From a virus, in the IMG/VR virus record IMGVR_UViG_3300037504_000592, positions 1 to 37,249 of that record: DNA of 37,249 nucleotides; one strand, written 5' to 3'. The notes beneath the pieces were generated by a model, which did no database searches, was not told the DNA's origin, and was given only the letters and a program-made list of their open reading frames with translations. Below are positions 16,932 to 23,150 of this stretch, one piece after another (positions within the stretch are counted from its first letter, which is position 1; every line of letters begins with the position of its first letter). The position numbers were made by a program, and so were the translations under genes.

Positions 16932-18246
16932 AATCTTTCATTGTATCAACGATATGGCCGTTCTGCTCATAGCTTATTTTAGTTTCGGGGTCAGTGATTC
17001 GTTTTTTTAGTACAGACCCGTCGACATCCTGCTTTGTCTCAACGTAATCGCTTATAGATGTAGTGCATTTCTCGTTAACTTCGAAAGATATATCCTTGTG
17101 TTCCCCTGCCATGATGCTATTCACAAAATCAATCATCCTACTGACCGACCGATTAGATTTCCACATCCGTTTTTCAATTCTCCAATTCTTTAATTGCTCG
17201 GTGTACTTATCATAGAATGAACGCTTATTTTCATCTATCGTGTTACGGGCCTGAGTAGTTGGGTCGCCATACACAAATATTTTATCCTCGTATTCTATAT
17301 TCCGCAGATATTGCGCTGTTTTTTTTCCTGCTTTTGGAGCTGAATTGTCCGGATCCTTGGCAAGTAACTCGTTTATTTGCCTAATGGTATACCTGTCATC
17401 TTGCTTTATGATCTGCCATACTGTTGTGGTAATATATGGGTACGTATTATTGTCAATTGATATATGGATAATAGTTTCAAGTTCTCGACTATCAGCGACT
17501 ACATGTCGATCAAGTTCAAAACTCTTCAGTGCCTCTCCACCAGTCTTTAGTTTTATATCCCAATTTCCTTCAACGAACACTTGATATTGATATACAGGTA
17601 AGTTTTTTAAATTTTCAACATACTCCTGGTTTAAATGAGGGTTGTCTGTGATCTTAGCCGGGATATAAAGCATGTGTGGCGGTAATGTGCCGTCTTTGTA
17701 CTTATCGTATATTTCAGTCTTGACCCATCCCTGTGAGGGGTTGCAGGTCCCAACAATTAAAGGGTGGGGTTGATCTCCCTTTGGAAGCATAAATCTTCCG
17801 GCCCTTTCAAACATTTTTAAATACGTCTTATATTGAAGTTCATTTATTTCGTCTGCGAAAAACCAGTTAGGGATAAGGCCTTTCCATCTATTCAATTCTT
17901 TATCTTTATCATAGTTTTCACCAAAAAATATAAGCCTGGAACCATTCTTAAATTCCAAATAAGGATTTGATGAATTGAAACGCCGATCTCTTTTCAATGA
18001 TCTGGGTATACCATAACGACCAGTAAGCTCATCCCAGGTTGCATAAGCATTATTGGTTATATCAGGTAAATTCTTTCTAATAAAATAAACCCTAAGCCCA
18101 GGCCATAACCTTTGAGCAATAAGAAAAAGCAGGTAAAGCCCGGCTGTCTTAGCTCCACCTATGGCCCCTCCAAATAAAATAAGACGGTATCTTCCGGAGA
18201 TAGCCGCCTCAATAAGATCCTGTTGTTTAGCTGTTGGTTCTATCAA
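16858..18246 (-). CDS. terL: Terminase large subunit
   Basis: 462 aa; ATP-driven packaging motor plus nuclease. ATPase: Walker A GGAIGGAKT (26-34), Walker B WFFADE (128-133, catalytic Glu133), coupling motif GTCNPS (166-171). Nuclease (RNase H-like): Asp265 in HISIDNN, Asp328 in VYGDPT and Asp434 in GHIVDTMKDF, giving three acidic metal ligands. The start is TTG at 18246, interlocked with the TGA of the small subunit (TTGA), since the next in-frame Met is residue 153 and lies beyond the ATPase core. The C-terminal codons overlap an antisense RHH gene. Confidence 0.95.
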   Translation of the reverse strand: MIEPTAKQQDLIEAAISGRYRLILFGGAIGGAKTAGLYLLFLIAQRLWPGLRVYFIRKNLPDITNNAYATWDELTGRYGIPRSLKRDRRFNSSNPYLEFKNGSRLIFFGENYDKDKELNRWKGLIPNWFFADEINELQYKTYLKMFERAGRFMLPKGDQPHPLIVGTCNPSQGWVKTEIYDKYKDGTLPPHMLYIPAKITDNPHLNQEYVENLKNLPVYQYQVFVEGNWDIKLKTGGEALKSFELDRHVVADSRELETIIHISIDNNTYPYITTTVWQIIKQDDRYTIRQINELLAKDPDNSAPKAGKKTAQYLRNIEYEDKIFVYGDPTTQARNTIDENKRSFYDKYTEQLKNWRIEKRMWKSNRSVSRMIDFVNSIMAGEHKDISFEVNEKCTTSISDYVETKQDVDGSVLKKRITDPETKISYEQNGHIVDTMKDFICQAFADRYRRYTGKRQKPLVDW

Positions 18247-18629
18247 GCTTTGAATGATTTTTTGCCTATCTTGATCTCCATCTCTCCATCTTCGCCGGGA
18301 TCAAACCCATGGTCCTGTTTATCTTTCCAATTATGGTTATTTTTAAGATGAAATATCTTGTAAGTTGGATTTCCATTACTGATTAAGGCAGAATCAACAA
18401 CCCTGGATTCCAGTATTGCATCAATCCTTTTTTTAATTGTGTCAAGATCATTAAATCTATCTATTAAATAATCATACAGTTGTCTATATATCCCCATCTT
18501 TACAGCTAATGAGCCAATATACATAATAGTTTTATTTTCTTCAACCAATTGTAATGATTCCTCAAAGATCTCCTTTGCTTTTTCATAGCTATATTTCTCA
18601 GCGTATTTATTACCTGATTCTGCTGCCAT
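18243..18629 (-). CDS. terS: Terminase small subunit
   Basis: 128 aa from ATG 18629 (TGATG overlap with the upstream stop). Helical N-terminal region, central VKMGIYRQLYDYLIDRFNDL and then FHLKNNHNWKDKQDHGFDPG: the phrase LKNNxxWKDKxE/D is characteristic of phage DNA-packaging small subunits. It should recognise the packaging site and recruit TerL. Its stop overlaps the TTG start of terL. Confidence 0.85.
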   Translation of the reverse strand: MAAESGNKYAEKYSYEKAKEIFEESLQLVEENKTIMYIGSLAVKMGIYRQLYDYLIDRFNDLDTIKKRIDAILESRVVDSALISNGNPTYKIFHLKNNHNWKDKQDHGFDPGEDGEMEIKIGKKSFKA

Positions 18630-18871
18630 CACAATAATTTTTTTGCGGTTTTATAATATATTTTTATGGCCCTAACATCAATATATTCAACTTTCTCAGA
18701 CGCATATAACCTGTTAACGTGCTTTTGAAATCCCTGTATATATATGTTAGGTCCTATCACATCAAGAAAATTCTTTATAATGATATTAAAATCACCTTTA
18801 TAAACCAGCCTATTAACTGCATTTGCTTTAATCTGTTTCCATATATGCCTGAGGATCTTTTTGTTGTTCAT
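18629..18871 (-). CDS. Small basic protein before terS, hypothetical
   Basis: 80 aa, basic and rich in Lys, Ile, Tyr and Asn, without a membrane segment or a signal peptide. Towards the end FQKHVNRLYASEKVEYIDVR suggests a small helical fold. It is transcribed immediately before terS and shares TGATG with it. The true start is uncertain: ATG 18871 is the only Met, and upstream lies an overlapping second frame with protein-like content (see findings). Confidence 0.5.
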   Translation of the reverse strand: MNNKKILRHIWKQIKANAVNRLVYKGDFNIIIKNFLDVIGPNIYIQGFQKHVNRLYASEKVEYIDVRAIKIYYKTAKKLL

Positions 18872-18949
18872 ACTGAATTTTCTTTACAACCTCGGCTGGT
18901 GCGCCATGTCAGTAAATTTCATCCCTCCTGGTGCATAGCGCCCGGGGTC

Positions 18950-19120
18950 TTATTTTAATTCAATATTTTTACAAGCCTTATCTTTTAATCTCCGATAATA
19001 TCCAAAATGCCAACTATTCTTATTTTTACATTTATGTAATTTTCTTTTCCCCAAATAATCTTCTTTCAGATACTTACAATGTTTGCATTTAGCTTCGTAT
19101 GTTATCTCTATTGTTGCCAT
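18950..19120 (-). CDS. Small Cys-rich zinc-ribbon-like protein, first late gene
   Basis: 56 aa from ATG 19120. It contains CKHCKYL (CxxC) followed by HKCKNKNSWHFGYYR and a final CKN, a plausible short zinc ribbon. It is the promoter-proximal gene of the leftward unit, about 20 bases after a Bacteroidota-type promoter. A DNA- or RNA-binding regulatory role is possible but unproven. Confidence 0.6.
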   Translation of the reverse strand: MATIEITYEAKCKHCKYLKEDYLGKRKLHKCKNKNSWHFGYYRRLKDKACKNIELK

Positions 19121-19141
19121 TTTATTTACTTTCAAACGCTT

Positions 19142-19173
19142 CAAGTTTACGAAATATTTTCAAGAAATGCAAA
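19142..19173 (-). promoter_or_regulatory. Leftward Bacteroidota-type promoter
   Basis: On the minus strand TTTG (19173-19170), 20 bases, then TAAACTTG (19149-19142) matches the sigma-ABfr pattern TTTG-N19/20-TAnnTTTG with one mismatch. It stands about 20 bases before the first leftward ORF and faces into the terminase-structural unit. Confidence 0.7.
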
Positions 19174-19411
19174 TTTAATTTTTGGGTGGTGGGGATTAAG
19201 AAGTTCTATTTTGTAATTGTTATAATTTTGAAACAATTTTGTAACGCTCTTAACTCTCTCTCTACTAATATTATATATTATATTATTACAAAATAACAAA
19301 ATATAGTAATAATCTATATGTATAAAAATAAAAATAATATATGAAAATATATAGATATGTTTTATAAAAATATTTTTTTTAGTATAGGTTTAGAAAAATT
19401 TTTGTTATAAT

Positions 19412-19515
19412 GTTACAAACTGCTATAACTCCCGCCACATTTATAAAACCGACGTTACAAAAAATGTTACAAAAAATTTTATTTGTTACAACCCGCTTGT
19501 CACGAGTGTTACAAA
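19412..19515 (+). repeat. Five direct GTTACAA repeats (iteron/operator cluster)
   Basis: GTTACAAA occurs at 19412, 19454, 19466 and 19508, with GTTACAAC at 19485, all in the same orientation. An exact inverted copy TTTGTAAC lies at 19238 and near copies ATTACAAA at 19285 and (inverted) 19210. Spacings are 42, 12, 19 and 23 bases. Such clustering in a 104-base window next to the rightward promoter points to binding sites for a phage protein. Confidence 0.65.
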
Positions 19516-19542
19516 AAAAATATAAAAAAATCTTTCAAAAAA

Positions 19543-19574
19543 TTTGCAAAAGTCTAAAATTATTTATTACTTTG
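19543..19574 (+). promoter_or_regulatory. Rightward Bacteroidota-type promoter
   Basis: TTTG (19543-19546), 20 bases, then TTACTTTG (19567-19574), one mismatch from TAnnTTTG. It is followed within 25 bases by AAGGAGG (19596-19602), a strong Shine-Dalgarno, and ATG 19608. It probably starts the early/replication unit. Confidence 0.7.
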
Positions 19575-19607
19575 CGATATAGAATTTATAAAACTAAGGA
19601 GGTTATT

Positions 19608-19772
19608 ATGGAATTGATAGGTGAATTATTCGTGATTAATTTATTTTACAGTTTTATCATAGGAATTTTTTCAATATTAAAAGGAACATCATTTTGGCAG
19701 GGGTTTATTTTAAGTCTTTTATTTACCCCTTTTGTAGCAATCATTTGCATTTATATTAACCAAAAAAAGTAA
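19608..19772 (+). CDS. Small two-TM membrane protein, first early gene
   Basis: 54 aa from ATG 19608, fixed by the AAGGAGG five bases upstream. Two hydrophobic segments (about 5-24 and 31-50: VINLFYSFIIGIFSILKG and FWQGFILSLLFTPFVAIIC) separated by a short polar turn, ending INQKK. As the first product of the early unit with a strong ribosome site, it could act at the inner membrane soon after infection, for example in superinfection exclusion or host takeover; this is inference. Confidence 0.7.
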   Translation: MELIGELFVINLFYSFIIGIFSILKGTSFWQGFILSLLFTPFVAIICIYINQKK

Positions 19773-19797
19773 ACATTAATTTTAAAATCAAACTATC

Positions 19798-19848
19798 ATG
19801 AAAAAACAGACAGTAGAAATTAAAGAATTAACTCAGAAAAATCAATAA
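19798..19848 (+). CDS. Possible 16-aa peptide
   Basis: ATG 19798 to TAA 19848 encodes MKKQTVEIKELTQKNQ, preceded by AAAATCAAACTATC, the same A-rich leader style seen before many early genes here. It may be a leader peptide or a chance ORF. Confidence 0.25.
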   Translation: MKKQTVEIKELTQKNQ

Positions 19849-19851
19849 ACT

Positions 19852-20049
19852 ATGATAACACACAAAAATAGAGTATATCTGACAATCGAAGAACTCTCCC
19901 AGCATCTCCCCGAAAAACCAACGCTTTCGGCCATATATAGCTGGACCCACAAAAATAAAATCCCTTATGTTCGCTTTGGCCGAAAAATATATTTTGACCG
20001 GGAGCAAATAGACCGCTGGAACGATAGTGGTAGACCGTCTAACGATTAA
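19852..20049 (+). CDS. Excisionase/MerR-like helix-turn-helix protein
   Basis: 65 aa. The segment YLTIEELSQHL...TLSAIYSWTHKNKIPYVRFGRKIYFDREQIDRW fits the HTH_17/excisionase winged-helix family: ELSQHL helix, recognition helix SAIYSWTHK, and the wing IPYVRFGRKIYF. These proteins bind DNA as small regulators, excisionases or loading factors. No integrase is present, so a role in transcription control or in loading at the nearby repeat region is more likely. It lies just before the primase-helicase gene. Confidence 0.8.
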   Translation: MITHKNRVYLTIEELSQHLPEKPTLSAIYSWTHKNKIPYVRFGRKIYFDREQIDRWNDSGRPSND

Positions 20050-20060
20050 AAGATTTTATT

Positions 20061-22196
20061 ATGTCAGATATAACAGATGCAGCCCAGGAGCTGCTCATGG
20101 AAAATATCGCAGCAATACCGGTAAAAAAATCAAAAGCCCCGGATCTTCTTAAAGGATCAGTGTATTTCAAGCAACGAATAGAAGAGGATAAAGTAACCCA
20201 AGTTTTCAACGGTGCTTACGGAGTTGGAATAAAAGCCGGGAGTTTATCAGAAGGAATAGAATGTATTGATTTCGACGACCACGACGGTAAACACGGCATC
20301 AATGAGATACTGAGAAAATTTGGCCGCAATGAATATATCGAACATCTCAAACACGAGGGGAAAATATACGCACAAAGAACCCCATCAGGAGGGTGGCATA
20401 TAGTATACAGGTATATAGCGGACAAATACGAGGGCAACCGGGTACTGGCAAGATGGAAAGACGGTGAAGTAATGATTGAAACAAGGGGTGAAGGTGGTTA
20501 CTTTGTTGCATACCCATCACCCGGATATGAAAAAAGGTATAATGAGCTTGTCAAACTCAAAAAAATAGACAAAGAAGAAAGAGATGATATTATAGAGATT
20601 GCCAAATCTTTAGATCAATCAAAACAAAAAAACGATCCCGATGAAAACGATGACCTCAATACGGAACCGACCGATCCGATTTCAGTATTCAATATCGAAA
20701 AAACGGCATACGCAAAGAAGCTATTAGAAGATAAAGGATGGGTCAAAGTAGACAAGCAAGAAGGCATAGAAAAATGGCGAAGGCCTGGAAAACAAGAAGG
20801 TATTTCAGCAACCTGGGGGTGGCGTTATAATGCACTTTACGTATTTTCTTCAAATGCGTCTCCATTTAAGCAGGGATGTTATTATACACCTTTTCAGATT
20901 ATGGTAAAATTAAGATTTAGAAATAAGTATGTAGATGCTTTGGATTGGGCTAAAAACAAGACAGGTTTTAAACAAGGAGAAAACGAAGCAAAATATATAA
21001 GAGTGGGAGTTGATTATTACAAGGTTATAAAGAAGATTGATCGGTATGGAGTGAGCAGAAAAGAACTTAAACCTTGGAAAAAGGATGAAATAAAGATGGA
21101 TGAAGGTAGCAAATATCCCGAACAAATACCCAAATACGATGATTTCACGATTGAACCAAATAACTTTGATCATCAAACAGTTATAAATAATTATTATAAT
21201 CTTTATAGGGAGTTTCCATTTAAGCCACAGAAAGGATCATGGTACTGGACCGATGTACTTTTACAACATATTTTTGGTGAACAATACGATATAGGGTTAA
21301 AATATTTACAGGCACTTTATCTATACCCCAAAAGAATATTGCCGATTTTGGCGCTTGTTTCACAAGTTCGGGAAACAGGTAAAACAACATTCCTCAATTG
21401 GCTTTCAATGATATGGGGAGACAATATGATAATAATTGGGACTGAAGAATTAAATAGTCAGTTCAATGCTTCATATGCTGCTAAAAATATCATTGCCATA
21501 GAAGAAACTACAGTAGATAAAAAAGTAACAACTGAAAAACTGAAATTTTTAAGTACTGGTAAACAAATTAGTGTTAATCAAAAATTTGTAAATAGTTATA
21601 AGATTCCTTTATACAGCAAAATTATTCTTACGTCAAACGACGAGGACCGATTCGCACAAATAGACCAGGAAGAAGTAAGATATTTTGTACGAAAACTGGG
21701 AAAACCACAGATTCAAAACGCAAATATAGAAGAGGATCTAGTTAAAGAAATACCTGCTTTCTTATACTACCTTACACAAATGCCTGATTTAGACTTTTCA
21801 AAAAGCAGAATGCTATTTACAGCCGAAGAGCTTAATAATGAAAATTTAAAGATTGTAAAAGATGAAAGCAAATCCACATTATATAAAGATTTAAGAGAAT
21901 ATTTAACAGATTTATTTCATAAAAAGGGCGTTCATGAACTTTACGCTGTCCCGGTTGATATTAAAGCAAAGTTTTTCTATAACAACAGCAAAATAGATGT
22001 TAATTATATACGAAGAGTCTTAAAAAAGGAATTTAATAAAAAACCTGAAGATGTGCAAAGATATACTCCGCTTGGAGATAGCCCAGAGGATAAAACAGGA
22101 AGGCCCTTCCGCTTCGACCGCAAAGATTTTATCCAGGATGACAGCGAGCCGGAACAAAATCAGGACAATTGGGAAGATGAAAATGAACCGTTTTAA
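20061..22196 (+). CDS. Primase-polymerase fused to SF3-like helicase
   Basis: 711 aa replication protein. N-terminal bifunctional primase/polymerase (AEP type), residues about 10-160: catalytic acidic pair in CIDFDDH (Asp70, Asp72), TPSGGWHIVYR (107-117), ETRGEGGYFVAYPSPGY (140-156). A linker domain (about 215-310) has KLLEDKGWVKV, RRPGKQEGISA and LYVFSSNASPF, typical of this primase group. Helicase: Walker A SQVRETGKT (about 434-442), Walker B IIAIEET (about 476-482), sensor-1 IILTSND (about 521-527), as in phage SF3/D5-like helicases. It probably synthesises primers and unwinds the phage genome. No DNA polymerase gene is seen, so host polymerase is presumably recruited. The acidic C-terminus (EPEQNQDNWEDENEPF) ends like an SSB tip. 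Confidence 0.9.
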   Translation: MSDITDAAQELLMENIAAIPVKKSKAPDLLKGSVYFKQRIEEDKVTQVFNGAYGVGIKAGSLSEGIECIDFDDHDGKHGINEILRKFGRNEYIEHLKHEGKIYAQRTPSGGWHIVYRYIADKYEGNRVLARWKDGEVMIETRGEGGYFVAYPSPGYEKRYNELVKLKKIDKEERDDIIEIAKSLDQSKQKNDPDENDDLNTEPTDPISVFNIEKTAYAKKLLEDKGWVKVDKQEGIEKWRRPGKQEGISATWGWRYNALYVFSSNASPFKQGCYYTPFQIMVKLRFRNKYVDALDWAKNKTGFKQGENEAKYIRVGVDYYKVIKKIDRYGVSRKELKPWKKDEIKMDEGSKYPEQIPKYDDFTIEPNNFDHQTVINNYYNLYREFPFKPQKGSWYWTDVLLQHIFGEQYDIGLKYLQALYLYPKRILPILALVSQVRETGKTTFLNWLSMIWGDNMIIIGTEELNSQFNASYAAKNIIAIEETTVDKKVTTEKLKFLSTGKQISVNQKFVNSYKIPLYSKIILTSNDEDRFAQIDQEEVRYFVRKLGKPQIQNANIEEDLVKEIPAFLYYLTQMPDLDFSKSRMLFTAEELNNENLKIVKDESKSTLYKDLREYLTDLFHKKGVHELYAVPVDIKAKFFYNNSKIDVNYIRRVLKKEFNKKPEDVQRYTPLGDSPEDKTGRPFRFDRKDFIQDDSEPEQNQDNWEDENEPF

Positions 22197-22524
22197 ATAT
22201 AAAGAAAGCTACAAACATCTGTATGCAAAGCAAGTTTTGTCCTTTTGGCTAAAGCCTTATTTTGACATAAAGCAAGAATACATATTTTATGACAATGGTA
22301 TGATGCTTTTCGTAACTGATATCGCCTGTTTTCGCTACGAAAAGTTGAGACAAATATATGAGATCAGTCATAGAAACTCAATGAGTGCGAAAAAATTAGC
22401 AATGATTCATTATTGGCAATACACGAATGGACAAAGATTTTGTATTTATGAAGTAGAAGCCGAAACAATTTTACAACAGATTCAAAAGCCTAAATATTTA
22501 AAGAAAATTGATTATACACTTTGA
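22177..22524 (+). CDS. Hypothetical protein overlapping primase-helicase gene
   Basis: 115 aa from ATG 22177 (or 113 aa from ATG 22183); both starts lie within the end of the primase-helicase gene. Segments FWLKPYFDIKQEYIFYDNGM, VTDIACFRY and RFCIYEVEAETIL recall CoiA-like or PD-(D/E)XK-type nuclease proteins, which pair a D in a beta strand with a later E, but the lysine of the motif is not evident. I treat nuclease as a weak suggestion. Confidence 0.6.
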   Translation: MKMNRFKYKESYKHLYAKQVLSFWLKPYFDIKQEYIFYDNGMMLFVTDIACFRYEKLRQIYEISHRNSMSAKKLAMIHYWQYTNGQRFCIYEVEAETILQQIQKPKYLKKIDYTL

Positions 22525-22558
22525 AACAGAAGATGAAGCACCGTTTTAAAAATAAAAT

Positions 22559-22771
22559 ATGAAAAATATGAACAACTGGAGAAAATGGGAAGAAGAAACA
22601 CCACTTCCCAACAGAAAGATAGAAATGATCATATTTGGTCAAAAATGTAAAAGGACAACTTTTAAAAGGCCAAATGGTGGGGTTGCTGTAAATGTTTGGT
22701 CAGATAATCCAGGTTGGCAGACAACTACACTAATAGATAAAAAAGTATTATGGAGATATATTAACCTTTAA
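22559..22771 (+). CDS. Small DUF551-like protein
   Basis: 70 aa (or 67 from ATG 22568). The pattern W.KWEEETPLPNRK...EMIIFG...W....VLWRYI resembles the phage and prophage DUF551 group (W.P..E.LP......V........W.P), whose role is unknown. It is Trp-rich and soluble. Confidence 0.55.
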   Translation: MKNMNNWRKWEEETPLPNRKIEMIIFGQKCKRTTFKRPNGGVAVNVWSDNPGWQTTTLIDKKVLWRYINL

Positions 22772-22782
22772 AAATATGAAAT

Positions 22783-22929
22783 ATGAAACTCTTCAACGAT
22801 CACCCCTACACCAAAGCCGCCAGCACCTGCTCCCGCATCCGGGCAATGTGTAAAAAGTCAATTGAAAAAGACAGGCAGAACACGGGTAGAATAGCAAGTA
22901 TAAGTATAAAAAAATTTGTAAAGAATTGA
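22783..22929 (+). CDS. 48-aa basic hypothetical protein
   Basis: ATG 22783 to TGA 22929 encodes MKLFNDHPYTKAASTCSRIR followed by a Lys/Arg-rich tail. The first half uses noticeably more C/G in third positions than its neighbours (CAC CCC TAC ACC), like a real coding stretch. It starts 11 bases after the previous stop and ends 4 bases before the next start, consistent with an operon of small genes. Confidence 0.5.
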   Translation: MKLFNDHPYTKAASTCSRIRAMCKKSIEKDRQNTGRIASISIKKFVKN

Positions 22930-22933
22930 GATT

Positions 22934-23083
22934 ATGAAAATCAAATTTGTAGACCAGGCTTATTGGGATATACTCCTATCCATACGCTATATGCCAGAAC
23001 CGCCAGTGTGGTACCCTAATAATCCGATAAGGCACATAATATATATAAGTTGGCTTAAATGGAATATGCAGATACAATGGTGA
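22934..23083 (+). CDS. 49-aa Trp/Tyr/Pro-rich hypothetical protein
   Basis: ATG 22934 to TGA 23083. The peptide has YWDILLSIRYMPEPPVWYPN then IRHIIYISWLKWNMQIQW; it is rich in aromatics and may bind a membrane or partner protein. No family recognised. The 67 bases that follow hold only an A-rich leader of the next gene. Confidence 0.45.
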   Translation: MKIKFVDQAYWDILLSIRYMPEPPVWYPNNPIRHIIYISWLKWNMQIQW

Positions 23084-23150
23084 AAAAAATATCGACAAAA
23101 AAACCGTGAAAAAACAAGTTAAATGTTAATATAAGCTAAAATCAAAAATC

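Larger units (their letters stand above)
19145..19607. promoter_or_regulatory. 463-base gene-free AT-rich control region; candidate origin
   Basis: No convincing gene on either strand. It lies between the two divergent operons and consists mostly of A/T tracts with a short GC-richer island near 19430-19455 and 19492-19507. It holds outward promoters at both ends and a cluster of GTTACAA repeats. It is the best candidate in the genome for an origin and/or master operator region. Confidence 0.6.

Noticed and set aside
19412-19515. CRISPR array
   Set aside because: Units are only 7-8 bases with irregular spacing and no dyad or cas genes.
19410-19607. Extended N-terminus (66 residues) for the first early gene
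   Set aside because: It would run through the promoter and the GTTACAA cluster; the AAGGAGG five bases before ATG 19608 fixes the start.
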